From: Geoalkalibacter sp.
GTDB taxonomy: Bacteria > Desulfobacterota > Desulfuromonadia > Desulfuromonadales > Geoalkalibacteraceae
Assembly: GCF_030604225.1 (NCBI RefSeq)
Contig: NZ_JAUVWH010000010.1
Coordinates: forward strand, 1-36,929
Length of the DNA stretch: 36,929 nt
Direction of reading: 5' to 3'
In this document: positions 1-7,865 of the stretch, piece by piece
Layout of the letters: every line of letters starts with the position of its first letter
Numbering within the stretch: the stretch's first letter is position 1
The notes under the pieces: generated by a model
The model's input: only the letters and a program-made list of their open reading frames with translations
What the model was told of the DNA's origin: nothing
The model's database searches: none
Position numbers and translations under genes: made by a program

Positions 1-140
1 ACGTACATGTTGACCCGCGCCACCGTGTGCTGGCGCGCCTTGCTTTTGTCCATGACCACGATGGGGTAGCGGATGTTCTTCACCCCCACCTTGTCGATGG
101 GGATGTTGCGGGTGTCGGGGGTTTGCTGCACGTCTTTCAT
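1..140 (-). CDS. folE2: GTP cyclohydrolase FolE2 (type IB), N-terminal part
   Basis: This is the first 46 codons of a gene read leftwards and cut by the window edge; its start codon is the complement of CAT at 138-140. The peptide begins MKDVQQTPDTRNIPIDKVGV and continues with RYPIVVMDKSKARQHTVARV, which matches the conserved N-terminus of FolE2. FolE2 is the metal-dependent enzyme that turns GTP into 7,8-dihydroneopterin triphosphate, the first step of both folate and queuosine (preQ0) synthesis. It starts 11 bp after the queC stop on the same strand, so queC and folE2 probably form one operon with pyk upstream. That pairing fits a queuosine or folate role. The catalytic part lies outside the window. 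Confidence 0.85.
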   Translation of the reverse strand, partial: MKDVQQTPDTRNIPIDKVGVKNIRYPIVVMDKSKARQHTVARVNMY

Positions 141-151
141 GGCAATTTCTC

Positions 152-826
152 TCAGGCGTAGGCCAGCGGATCGGGCACGCCGGCCTCGGCGAAGCCCTTG
201 AGGCGCAGGCGGCAGGAGTCGCAGCGGCCGCAGGCCAGGCCCGCGGGCGTGGGATCGTAGCAGGAATGGGTGAGGGCGTAGTCGACGCCCAGCTCCAGGC
301 CGCGGCGGATGATGTCGGCTTTGCTCAAGTCGATGAGAGGGGTGTGAATGCGGTAGCGCCCCTGCCCTTCCACCGCCGCGCGGGTGGCGAGATTGGCCAT
401 TTGCTCGAAGGCGGCGATGTATTCCGGGCGGCAGTCGGGATAGCCGGAATAATCCAGGGCGTTGACACCGATGTAGATGTCGAAGGCGCCCACCACCTCG
501 GCCCAGCCCAGGGCAAAGGAGAGAAAGACCGTATTGCGCGCCGGCACGTAGGTGACGGGTATGGCGCCCTCCTCCACCCCGTCCTTGGGCACGTCAAGAT
601 CGGCGGTGAGGGCGCTGCCGCCAATGCGGCGCATGTCGACCTCGACCACCAGATGCGCGACGGCGCCCACGCGCGGCGCGTATTCACGGGCTTTGTCGAG
701 TTCGACGGCATGGCGCTGGCCATAGGCGAAGGACAGGGCATGGGGGGCAAAGCCTTCGCTGTGGGCCAGGGCCAGGCAGGTGGTGGAATCGAGGCCGCCG
801 CTGTAGAGAATCACCGCCTTTTTCAC
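152..826 (-). CDS. queC: 7-cyano-7-deazaguanine (preQ0) synthase QueC
   Basis: QueC is an ATP-dependent enzyme that converts 7-carboxy-7-deazaguanine and ammonia to preQ0 in queuosine synthesis. The 224-residue product has the full family length. It opens with the PP-loop SGGLDST at about residues 9-15, and the C-terminus carries the zinc cysteines in the pattern [10 protein letters not shown], followed by RLR. The start is GTG at 824-826. The pyk stop codon lies one base upstream, so translation of the two is probably coupled. folE2 follows 11 bp downstream. The order pyk-queC-folE2 suggests read-through transcription from pyk. Identification is firm. Confidence 0.95.
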   Translation of the reverse strand: MKKAVILYSGGLDSTTCLALAHSEGFAPHALSFAYGQRHAVELDKAREYAPRVGAVAHLVVEVDMRRIGGSALTADLDVPKDGVEEGAIPVTYVPARNTVFLSFALGWAEVVGAFDIYIGVNALDYSGYPDCRPEYIAAFEQMANLATRAAVEGQGRYRIHTPLIDLSKADIIRRGLELGVDYALTHSCYDPTPAGLACGRCDSCRLRLKGFAEAGVPDPLAYA

Positions 827-827
827 C

Positions 828-2276
828 TCAGTGCACCTCGTAGAAATCGCCGATACCGATGCGGTGCACCTTCATCAGGTTGGTGGTGCCCGGCGCCGAG
901 ACCGGGCTGCCCATGGTGATCACCACCACGTCGCCGCGCTTGAGCACCTCGGCGGCGAGGACCGCCTGCTCCACCGAGCGGATCTGCGCCTCGGTGTCGC
1001 CCTCGATGTCGACGCGGATGGAGCGGATGCCGGCGTAGAGAGCCAGGCGCCGGCGCACCCGCGGCGAGGGGGTGACGGCGAAGATCGGCACGCTGGGGCG
1101 GAACTTGGCGACCAGGGCGGCGGTGCTGCCCGTCTGGGTGAAGGCGAGAATCCCCGTGGTGCCCAGCGTCTCGGCCACCTGGCAGGCAGCCTGGCCGATG
1201 GCCTCGGGCAGGCTGCGGTAGCCGCGCGTTTCGGAGATGGGGTGAAACACCATCTCACGCAGGGCGGGATCGGATTCCACGTCCTCGGCGACGCGCGCCA
1301 TGAGGCTCACCGCCTCCACCGGATACTGGCCCGAGGCGGTTTCGCCGGAGAGCATCACCGCGTCGGTGCCGTCGAGAATGGCATTGGCCACGTCCGAGGT
1401 TTCGGCGCGGGTCGGGCGCGGATTGTTGATCATGCTCTCGAGCATCTGCGTGGCGGTGATCACCGGCTTGCCCGCTTCGTTGCACTCGCGGATGATGCGC
1501 TTTTGGATCAGCGGCACCTTCTCCGGCGGCATCTCCACGCCGAGATCGCCGCGCGCCACCATGATGCCGTCGGCGGCGGCGAGGATGGCGCTGAAGCTCT
1601 CCACCGCCTCGGGCTTCTCGATCTTGGCGATCACCTGGATGTCGGACTTGGCCTGGTAGAGGCGGTTTTTCAGCTCCCAGACATCCTCGGGGCGGCGCAC
1701 GAAGGACAGGGCGACGTAATCAAGTTCCTGCTCCAGGCAGAAGTCAAGATCCGCCACGTCCTTCTCCGTCAGGGCCGGCGCCGAGACCTTGACGCCGGGC
1801 AGGTTGATGCCCTTGCGGTCCTTGAGCACCCCGCCGACCTTGACCCGGCAGCGCACCTCGTAGCCCTGGGCGCCGAGCACCTCAAGCTCCATGAGACCAT
1901 CATCGAGGAGAATGCGATCACCCACCACCACGTCGCCGGGCAGGGCCTGGTAGATGGTGGGGATCAAACCGTCGGCGCCGAGCACCTCGCGGGTGGTGAT
2001 GGTCACCTCGCGCCCGGTTTCGAGGAGCATTTTGCCCCCCGCCATGAGACCGGTGCGGATCTTGGGCCCCTGCAGGTCGCCGAGAATGGCCACGGCGCGC
2101 CGCCGGCGCACCGAGAGCTCACGGATGGTGCGGATCCAGCGCACCCGGTCGTCACGGCTGCCGTGGGAGAAATTGAGGCGAAAGACATCGGCGCCCGCCT
2201 CCATCAGGGCGAACAACATGTCCTCGCTTGCGCAGGCCGGGCCGACGGTGGCGACGATCTTGGTGCGACGGAACAT
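828..2276 (-). CDS. pyk: Pyruvate kinase
   Basis: Pyruvate kinase transfers phosphate from phosphoenolpyruvate to ADP, the last step of glycolysis, in the cytoplasm. The 482-residue product has the normal length. It contains NFSHG near residue 35, the signature [11 protein letters not shown] from residue 216 with the catalytic lysine K221, [13 protein letters not shown] and TATQMLESM. The C-terminal effector domain is present. The ATG at 2274-2276 is preceded by AAGGAG about 9 bases upstream. An inverted repeat lies just before the gene (2312-2340), so its transcript may be attenuated or the upstream cytochrome transcript may end there. It is followed at once by queC and folE2. Confidence 0.97.
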   Translation of the reverse strand: MFRRTKIVATVGPACASEDMLFALMEAGADVFRLNFSHGSRDDRVRWIRTIRELSVRRRRAVAILGDLQGPKIRTGLMAGGKMLLETGREVTITTREVLGADGLIPTIYQALPGDVVVGDRILLDDGLMELEVLGAQGYEVRCRVKVGGVLKDRKGINLPGVKVSAPALTEKDVADLDFCLEQELDYVALSFVRRPEDVWELKNRLYQAKSDIQVIAKIEKPEAVESFSAILAAADGIMVARGDLGVEMPPEKVPLIQKRIIRECNEAGKPVITATQMLESMINNPRPTRAETSDVANAILDGTDAVMLSGETASGQYPVEAVSLMARVAEDVESDPALREMVFHPISETRGYRSLPEAIGQAACQVAETLGTTGILAFTQTGSTAALVAKFRPSVPIFAVTPSPRVRRRLALYAGIRSIRVDIEGDTEAQIRSVEQAVLAAEVLKRGDVVVITMGSPVSAPGTTNLMKVHRIGIGDFYEVH

Positions 2277-2304
2277 AAGCGAGATCTCCTTGATCGCGAA
2301 AAGA

Positions 2305-2340
2305 AACAGAAAGACCCTCGTCCCGGCGGGCTAAGGGTCT
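2305..2340 (-). terminator. Hairpin terminator or attenuator between the cytochrome gene and pyk
   Basis: On the minus strand AGACCCT (complement of 2334-2340) and AGGGTCT (complement of 2312-2318) can pair around a 15-base loop. The following bases are T-rich (TTTCTGTTTCTTTTC). It lies 33 bp after the cytochrome stop and only about 35 bp before the pyk ATG. A second GC hairpin (GGCGCG/CGCGCC, 2353-2368) stands just upstream of it. The simplest reading is a terminator for the cytochrome gene, but no promoter fits between it and pyk. Confidence 0.5.
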
Positions 2341-2373
2341 CCAGGGCCGGCAGGCGCGCCTTCGCGCCGACCG

Positions 2374-2694
2374 TCAATGATGGTAGCGCCCCTTGTACTG
2401 GGTATGGGCGCGATCGGGCCCCTTGTGGCAGCGAAAGCAGCGTTGCTCGGTGATCTTCTGCTGCTCCAGGGTCGAGGGTTCCGGCGGCAGCACCGAGGTC
2501 GGCTGCTGCCAGGCGGGCACGCCGCTTTCGTCGCTGAGGGCGACGGGCGCCACCGTGACGCTCCAGTCGTGGCTGATGGGCACCTGATGGCACTGATCGC
2601 AGCCGCCCGGCGGCGGAATCGCCTTCCATGAACCGACCATGGCGCAGCCCAAAAGGCTTGCGCCGAGGACCAAAAACACCAGAAATCCCTTCAT
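2374..2694 (-). CDS. Small diheme c-type cytochrome lipoprotein
   Basis: The 106-residue product begins MKGFLVFLVLGASLLGC, a lipoprotein signal peptide with Cys17 as the likely lipidated residue. Two haem-binding motifs follow, CDQCH at residues 32-36 and CFRCH at residues 86-90. Additional histidines (H42, the AHT motif near 96, and the final HH) could be distal ligands. The fold class is unknown to me; similar short diheme proteins occur in metal-reducing Desulfuromonadales, but I do not recognise a named family. The start was chosen because GGAAAGG precedes this ATG; an upstream in-frame start would bury the signal peptide. The protein is probably anchored on the periplasmic side. It is divergently transcribed from the penicillin-binding protein gene. 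Confidence 0.82.
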   Translation of the reverse strand: MKGFLVFLVLGASLLGCAMVGSWKAIPPPGGCDQCHQVPISHDWSVTVAPVALSDESGVPAWQQPTSVLPPEPSTLEQQKITEQRCFRCHKGPDRAHTQYKGRYHH

Positions 2695-2725
2695 GATGCA
2701 CCCTTTCCGCGAAAAAACTGGGGCA

Positions 2726-2753
2726 ATGATAACACAGGGGCGGGCGATGGCAA
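2726..2753 (-). promoter_or_regulatory. Candidate promoter of the cytochrome gene
   Basis: Read on the minus strand, TTGCCA (complement of 2748-2753) and TATCAT (complement of 2726-2731) are separated by 16 bases, and TGT before the -10 gives an extended -10 element. The distance to the cytochrome ATG is about 31 bases. This is motif matching by eye only. Confidence 0.45.
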
Positions 2754-2765
2754 ACGGCAAAACGG

Positions 2766-2794
2766 TTGCCCCCCGCCTGCCCTCGTGCTAGCAT
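2766..2794 (+). promoter_or_regulatory. Candidate promoter of the PBP1a gene
   Basis: TTGCCC at 2766-2771 and TAGCAT at 2789-2794 are separated by 17 bases, with TGC immediately before the -10 hexamer. Transcription would start near 2801, about 33 bases before the ATG at 2834. It lies back to back with the cytochrome promoter. Confidence 0.45.
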
Positions 2795-2833
2795 GCGGCT
2801 TTTCAACCCCCTGGAAAAAGGTTGGTTTTTCCC

Positions 2834-5233
2834 ATGTCCGCGACACGCATCCTCAAATATCTGGCGATCTTCGCCCTGCTCGCCCTGCTCGGCGGCGCCA
2901 CCCTGCTCGGCGGCGCCTACTACTACGTGGCGGGGGATTTGCCCCGCGTCGACTCCCTCGCCGACTACCGGCCGCCCATCATCACCCGCGTCCTGGCCGA
3001 GGACGGCACGGTGATCGCCGAATATTCGCGGGAGCGGCGCATCGTGGTGCCCGTCGAGCGCCTGCCGCGGCAGTTGGTGAACGCCTTCGTCGCCGCCGAG
3101 GACTCCCAGTTCTTTCACCATCCGGGCATCGATTTCTGGTCGATCCTGCGCGCCGCCATTCGTAACCTGCAGGCCGGCGGCATCGTCCAGGGCGGCAGCA
3201 CCATCACCCAGCAGGTGGCCAAGAGCATGCTTCTCACCCCGGAGCGCAAGTTTTCGCGCAAGTTCAAGGAGGCGATCCTCGCCTACCGCATGGAACAAAA
3301 GCTCTCCAAGGAGGGCATCCTCTACCTCTATCTCAACCAGATCTATCTCGGCCATGCCGCCTACGGCGTGCAGGCGGCCGCCGAAAACTACTTCAACAAG
3401 GACGTGCAGGACCTGAGCCTCGCCGAATGCGCCATGCTCGCCGGCCTGCCCCAGGCGCCGAGCCGCTACTCACCCTACAGCAACTTCGAGCGCGCCAAGG
3501 AGCGCCAGCGCTACGTGCTCAACCGCATGGCCGAGGAGGGCTACATCAGCGCCGAGGAGGCGCGGGCGGCCTTCGCCGAGGAGCTCACCATCCATCCGCG
3601 CCTCAACCGCCACATCGCCGGCGCCGCCTATTTCACCGAGCAGGTGCGCCGCTACCTGGAACAGAATTACGGCGAGGAGCTGCTCTACAGCGGCGGCCTG
3701 GAGGTGCACACCTCCATGAACCTCGCCATGCAGCAGGCCGCCCAGGCGGCGGTGCGCGACAACCTGCGCGAGCATGACCGGCGCCGCGGCTATCGCGGGC
3801 CCCTGCGAGTGCTCGCTCCCGGCGAGGTGGAGGGGTTTCTCGCTCAGCAACGCGACGCCCTGGGCACCCAGCCGCCGGCCCCCGATACGGTGCTCGAAGC
3901 GGTGGTCACCGGCAGCGACGAGCGCAACCTGCGGCTCAAGGTGGGCGCCTGGCAGGCGAGCCTGAGCCGCAACGAGGCGCGCTGGGCCGGCACCATCGAG
4001 GTCGTCGCCGCCGATCGCAAGCCCGTCGGCAACGCCGAAGGCGGCGGCCGCACCCGTCTGCCCCTGGGCGCGGTCGTGCAGACACGCCTGAGCAAGGTCA
4101 ATGCCGACGGCTCCCTGGTTCTGAGCCTGGAGCAGGAGCCCCTCGCCCAGGGCGCCCTGGTCGCCGTCGATCCGCGCAACGGCCTGGTGCGCGCCATGGT
4201 CGGCGGCTACGACTTTTCCACCAGCCAGTTCAACCGTGCCACCCAGGCACGGCGCCTGCCCGGCTCGGCGATCAAGCCGCTGATTTACGCCGCCGCCCTC
4301 GACCGGGGCTTCACCCCGGCGTCCATCATCCTCGACAGCCCGCTGATCTACCGCCAGAGCGGGGGCACCGAGTGGCGACCGAAAAACTACGACGACAAGT
4401 TCAACGGCCCGACCAGCTTTCGCGATGCCCTGGCCCAGTCGCGCAACATCCCCACCATCAAGATCCTCGAGGACATCGGCGTGGGCTATGCCGCCAACTA
4501 CGCGCGCAAGCTCGGCATCGAGTCGCCCCTGCCGCGCGATCTGACCCTGGCCCTGGGCTCGGCGGCCATGACGCCCATGGAGTTGACCACCGCCTACGGC
4601 GTCTTCGCCAGCGGCGGGGTGCGCAACACCCCAAGCTACATCCTGCGCATCAAGGACCGCGACGGGCGCATCCTCGAATCCATCGACCCCGCCGACTTCC
4701 CCGAGGGCGTCGGCCCCGGCCAGCGCCTGCTGCGCCCCGCGCCGGAGCGGGTGATCTCGCCGACCACCGCCTATCTCATGAACAATCTCATGGAGAGCGT
4801 GGTCCAGGACGGCACCGGCCAGCGCGCCAAGGTGCTCAATCGCCCGGTGGCGGGCAAGACCGGAACCACCAACGAACTCAAGGATGCCTGGTTCATCGGC
4901 TATGTGCCGCAGCTGGTCGCCGCCTCCTGGGTCGGCCACGACCAGGAACGCTCCCTCGGCCGCCAGGAAACCGGCGCCCGCGCCGCGCTGCCGGCGTGGA
5001 TCAGCTTCATGCAGGAGGCGGTCAAGGAACTGCCGCTGGAGCATTTCGCCGTGCCCGACAACCTGGAGTTTCGCCCCATCGACCCGCGCAACGGCCTGCT
5101 CACCACCGAGGACGCCGACCACATGATCATCGAGGCCTTCGCGCCGGGCAGCGCGCCGACCCGCTACGCCATGGACCAGCCCCAATTGCGCGCGCAGGAT
5201 TTCTTCCGCCTGGATCTCGAGGAATTGCGCTAA
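2834..5233 (+). CDS. Penicillin-binding protein 1A (bifunctional transglycosylase/transpeptidase)
   Basis: This class A PBP polymerises lipid II glycan strands and cross-links the peptides in the periplasm. The 799-residue protein has one N-terminal membrane segment (about residues 8-32). A GT51 glycosyltransferase domain follows, with EDSQFFHHPG (Glu89 catalytic) and GGSTITQQVAKSM near residues 120-133. The transpeptidase domain has GSAIK (Ser478, Lys481), SRN (536-538) and KTGT (Lys675). A roughly 100-residue insert (around 310-410) between the domains matches the OB-like domain of PBP1a (mrcA/ponA type). The ATG at 2834 was chosen; a TTG four codons earlier is possible but has no spacing to its AAGG. 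The gene converges with the TAXI gene, with only 7 bp between stops. Confidence 0.95.
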   Translation: MSATRILKYLAIFALLALLGGATLLGGAYYYVAGDLPRVDSLADYRPPIITRVLAEDGTVIAEYSRERRIVVPVERLPRQLVNAFVAAEDSQFFHHPGIDFWSILRAAIRNLQAGGIVQGGSTITQQVAKSMLLTPERKFSRKFKEAILAYRMEQKLSKEGILYLYLNQIYLGHAAYGVQAAAENYFNKDVQDLSLAECAMLAGLPQAPSRYSPYSNFERAKERQRYVLNRMAEEGYISAEEARAAFAEELTIHPRLNRHIAGAAYFTEQVRRYLEQNYGEELLYSGGLEVHTSMNLAMQQAAQAAVRDNLREHDRRRGYRGPLRVLAPGEVEGFLAQQRDALGTQPPAPDTVLEAVVTGSDERNLRLKVGAWQASLSRNEARWAGTIEVVAADRKPVGNAEGGGRTRLPLGAVVQTRLSKVNADGSLVLSLEQEPLAQGALVAVDPRNGLVRAMVGGYDFSTSQFNRATQARRLPGSAIKPLIYAAALDRGFTPASIILDSPLIYRQSGGTEWRPKNYDDKFNGPTSFRDALAQSRNIPTIKILEDIGVGYAANYARKLGIESPLPRDLTLALGSAAMTPMELTTAYGVFASGGVRNTPSYILRIKDRDGRILESIDPADFPEGVGPGQRLLRPAPERVISPTTAYLMNNLMESVVQDGTGQRAKVLNRPVAGKTGTTNELKDAWFIGYVPQLVAASWVGHDQERSLGRQETGARAALPAWISFMQEAVKELPLEHFAVPDNLEFRPIDPRNGLLTTEDADHMIIEAFAPGSAPTRYAMDQPQLRAQDFFRLDLEELR

Positions 5234-5240
5234 GAACGTT

Positions 5241-6227
5241 TCAGGGAACGGCGGGCAACAGCGAGGCAGGAAGATCGCGCCCCTGCTGCTGCCAGTAGTG
5301 AACCGCGCCGGGATGCAGGGGTAGCTCAACGCCCTCCAGGGCGGCCTCGGCGCTGAATGCGGCGAGAGAGGGATGCAGGCCGCGCAGGGCCCCCAGGCCG
5401 TCCTCGTTGAACATGCCCTCGAGGATGCGCCAGCTCATGTCCCGCGAGAGTTCGCGGGAGGCAGCCAGCAGGGCGGTGTCGGCGAAGCTCGTCATCGCCC
5501 GCTCCTGGCCGGGATAGGTGCCGGCGGGGATGTCCACCGGCCGGTAGAAGGGATAGAGGTCGAAGAAATGCCCGCCGTGGGCCGCTTCCTGCAGGTTGAG
5601 CAGGCGCAGGGGCACCTGCCGCGTGGCGGCGGCAAAGGACGCGCTCGGCACCCCCACCAGCTCCCACACCGCCACCAGGTTGCCGCGCAGCAGCTCGGCA
5701 ATGGCCATATCGTACCCCAGATATACTGGGACGATTTGCTCCCAGATGCCCAGGGCGCGAAAATAGCGTTCCGCGGCCAGCGCCGCCCCGGAACCCGGAT
5801 TGCCGATGGCGATTCGCGCCCCGCGCAGCTGCGTCGGTAGGGTGATGCGGCTGCTGGAGAGCACCGCCAGTTGCGCCACCGCATCGTAGAGACGGGTCAG
5901 AATCTGGACATTGGCCCGGACCGCGAGCCCGCCGCCCGGCTCCTCGCCGTAAAAATCCCCCGCGTAGACCAGCGCCAGATCCAACTTTCCCTCCTCCAGC
6001 GCGCGCAGATTGGCGCTGGACCCGGCACTGCGCTCGACGACGAAGCGCACTCCGGGATGGGCGGGCTGGAGAATTTTCGCCAGCCCTTCCGCCACCACCT
6101 GGAACGTCCCGCCGGAGGGCCCTCCGCCCAGCCGCACGGACCGGCCGCGTTTTTCGCAGCCCGCCAGGGCGACGAGCACCAGCAGCAGGCTCAGCAGGAC
6201 GACCAATTTCGGGATCAGTCTTCTCAT
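5241..6227 (-). CDS. TAXI-family (TRAP-associated) solute-binding lipoprotein
   Basis: The 328-residue product has a lipoprotein signal peptide ending LVALAGC. The family pattern begins with LGGGPSGGTFQVVAEGLAKIL and contains an SAGSSANLRALEEGKLDLALVYAGD segment and an IAIGNPGSG loop. TAXI proteins bind substrates such as glutamate or other small acids and normally feed a fused DctQM-type TRAP permease. No TRAP membrane component is found in the window, so this protein is an orphan here. It starts 10 bp after nth on the same strand, with no good ribosome-binding site, which suggests translational coupling. Substrate cannot be predicted. Confidence 0.85.
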   Translation of the reverse strand: MRRLIPKLVVLLSLLLVLVALAGCEKRGRSVRLGGGPSGGTFQVVAEGLAKILQPAHPGVRFVVERSAGSSANLRALEEGKLDLALVYAGDFYGEEPGGGLAVRANVQILTRLYDAVAQLAVLSSSRITLPTQLRGARIAIGNPGSGAALAAERYFRALGIWEQIVPVYLGYDMAIAELLRGNLVAVWELVGVPSASFAAATRQVPLRLLNLQEAAHGGHFFDLYPFYRPVDIPAGTYPGQERAMTSFADTALLAASRELSRDMSWRILEGMFNEDGLGALRGLHPSLAAFSAEAALEGVELPLHPGAVHYWQQQGRDLPASLLPAVP

Positions 6228-6237
6228 GGGGCGCTCG

Positions 6238-6927
6238 TCAGTGGGATCGGGTCACCCCCTGGCGGGGGCAGCAAGGGCTCACCGGACAGCAGGAGCACAA
6301 GGGGGTGGGCGCCTTGCAGATGCGCCGCCCGTGAAAAATCAGCACATGCCCGGTCCGGGTCCATTTTTCGCGCGGCAGCAGCCGACAAAGATCCGCCTCG
6401 ATGCGCGCCGGATCCTCCGCGCGCGTCCAGCCCAGGCGAAAGGCGATGCGCTTGACGTGGGTGTCGACCACCATCCCCGCCTCGCCGAAGGCCACGCCGC
6501 GCACCACGTTGGCGGTCTTGCGGCCCACCCCCGGCAGCCGCACCAACGCCGCGAGCTCGCGCGGCACCGCGCCGCCGTACTCATTCACCAGCACCTTTGC
6601 GGTGGCCTGGATGTTGCGCGCCTTGGCACGGAAAAATCCCGTGGAACGAATCAGCTCCTCAAGTTCGCCGAGATCGGCCACGGCCGTCGCGGCGGCGTCG
6701 GGACAGCGCGCGAACAGGGCCGGCGTCACCTGGTTGACCCGCTCGTCGGTGCACTGGGCGGAGAGCATGGTGGCCACCAGCAACTGCCAGGGATCGCCAT
6801 GATGCAGGGCGCAGTGGGCATCGGCGTGCGCCTGTTCGAGCAGGGCCAGCACCTCCAGGGCCTTGCCGCGCGCCGCGCCGTGCCCTCGGGTTCTGGGCCC
6901 ATCCACAGATTTCACAGCCTTATCCAC
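6238..6927 (-). CDS. nth: Endonuclease III
   Basis: Endonuclease III is a DNA glycosylase/AP lyase that removes oxidised pyrimidines in base excision repair. The 229-residue product contains the helix-hairpin-helix LPGVGRKTANVV with catalytic Lys137 and the catalytic aspartate Asp155 in VDTHVKR. The 4Fe-4S ligands Cys204, 211, 214 and 220 show the canonical C-x6-C-x2-C-x5-C spacing. The start is GTG at 6925-6927, supported by AAAGGA 8-9 bases upstream. The first 20 residues are a non-conserved extension. The gene lies between the EEP-like gene (13 bp upstream) and the TAXI gene (10 bp downstream), probably one operon. A perfect DnaA box overlaps the start codon. Confidence 0.96.
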   Translation of the reverse strand: MDKAVKSVDGPRTRGHGAARGKALEVLALLEQAHADAHCALHHGDPWQLLVATMLSAQCTDERVNQVTPALFARCPDAAATAVADLGELEELIRSTGFFRAKARNIQATAKVLVNEYGGAVPRELAALVRLPGVGRKTANVVRGVAFGEAGMVVDTHVKRIAFRLGWTRAEDPARIEADLCRLLPREKWTRTGHVLIFHGRRICKAPTPLCSCCPVSPCCPRQGVTRSH

Positions 6928-6928
6928 A
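6899..6928. promoter_or_regulatory. DnaA-box cluster over the nth start codon
   Basis: TTATCCACA at 6920-6928 is a perfect match to the DnaA box consensus TTWTNCACA. Two weaker copies ending in CACA lie next to it in the same orientation: 6908-6916 (GATTTCACA) and 6899-6907 (CCATCCACA), each with two mismatches. The perfect box overlaps the GTG start codon of nth. Whether DnaA binds here is unknown. Confidence 0.5.
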
Positions 6929-6940
6929 ACCGCGTTCCTT

Positions 6941-7675
6941 TCAGCCCGCCGCGACCTCCATGCCGCTTCTCTTGAGTTCCTTGACCCGAAGAATACAGGC
7001 CGGATCCTGGATTTCGGCCGTGAGAATCAGGGGCAGATGGGAGGATGCGCGACGCGCCAGGGGCGAGCGCAGAATGCTGGCGTCCAGCACGCGAATCTTG
7101 CCTTTGAGGTAGGCGCGATCCCGGCCGATGAGGGGAAAACGCGCCGGATAGGTGGCGCTCCACAGGGGACGGATGGCCTGGCGCAGGCGCAGGTTGAGCT
7201 CCAGGTTGGCGAGGGTCCAGATGATATCGCCGAAATCGCCGAGGACGATGGTCGGGCACACCAGGGCGTCGTCGCCGAGCAGGTCGCGACTGAGCAGGCT
7301 GTGGATCTGGCGGCCGCGCCGGCCGAGGGCGCTGCTCAGGCGCAGATTGAACAGGTGCAGGCGCTTGCCGCGCACGTCGGCATCGCCGCGCAGGCAGCAG
7401 CCCCCCTCGCCGAGATCGTAGGTGCGCAGCCCCGCCAGGGGAAAGTAGGACAAAAAGGCGTTGCCGCCGGCCTTCTCCTTGGCATAGGCGGTCATGCCCA
7501 GGCGCTTCTCCAGCTGGTGCAATTGGCCGCCGGCATCGGTGTCGATGTCCTGCAGGGCGAGGATATCCGGCCGGCCCTCGGCGATCACCGCGGCAATGCG
7601 CTCGGGATCGATGCGCCCATCGCCGCCGCGGCAGCGGCCGACCTGATAGGTCATGATGCGGACGGTGGCGGACAT
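6941..7675 (-). CDS. Endonuclease/exonuclease/phosphatase (EEP) fold protein, probably catalytically altered
   Basis: The 244-residue product aligns with the EEP family (DNase I, sphingomyelinase, YbhP-like) along its whole length. It opens with RIMTYQVGRCRGGDGRIDPE, followed by PDILALQDID, GDFGDIIW and SSHLPLIL. Compared with the usual family motifs, the metal and catalytic positions differ: MTYN is MTYQ (Gln11), LQE is LQD (Asp43), GDFN is GDFG (Gly149) and SDHLP is SSHLP (Ser212). Asp147 and His213 remain. The start is uncertain: the chosen ATG has GAGG directly against it, and the frame is open for 20 codons further upstream. The gene precedes nth and the TAXI gene on the same strand. Function is not assignable. 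Confidence 0.75.
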   Translation of the reverse strand: MSATVRIMTYQVGRCRGGDGRIDPERIAAVIAEGRPDILALQDIDTDAGGQLHQLEKRLGMTAYAKEKAGGNAFLSYFPLAGLRTYDLGEGGCCLRGDADVRGKRLHLFNLRLSSALGRRGRQIHSLLSRDLLGDDALVCPTIVLGDFGDIIWTLANLELNLRLRQAIRPLWSATYPARFPLIGRDRAYLKGKIRVLDASILRSPLARRASSHLPLILTAEIQDPACILRVKELKRSGMEVAAG

Positions 7676-7803
7676 CCTCGGCGAAGTCCCCCTCGGCGGT
7701 CGGGGTTGGCGGCAGGGGCGAGGTTTCCGCCCCAAGGGACAAAGTAGGGAAAATTATAATTGATCGGCCCCGAAACGCCAGAAAAGAAACGCGGCGCGCG
7801 CCC

Positions 7804-7842
7804 ACGAAAAAAGGCGGTCCACCCGTCGGGGGCATCCGCCTT
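7804..7842 (-). terminator. Rho-independent terminator after the cyclophilin gene
   Basis: On the minus strand AAGGCGG (complement of 7836-7842) pairs with CCGCCTT (complement of 7811-7817), and the stem runs directly into TTTTTT. It lies 24 bp after the stop of the cyclophilin gene and ends the long dnaN/recF-gyrB-gyrA-TPR-gpsA-cyclophilin gene row. Confidence 0.8.
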
Positions 7843-7865
7843 GAAAGACTCAGAACTCGCAGGTG

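Noticed and set aside
2204-3355. A 383-codon minus-strand frame across the pyk start, the cytochrome gene and the PBP1a start
   Set aside because: It overlaps three supported genes in the wrong frame and has no ribosome-binding site or motif.
3470-5329. A 619-codon minus-strand frame opposite PBP1a
   Set aside because: It is a shadow of the PBP1a gene; the sense protein has every catalytic motif.
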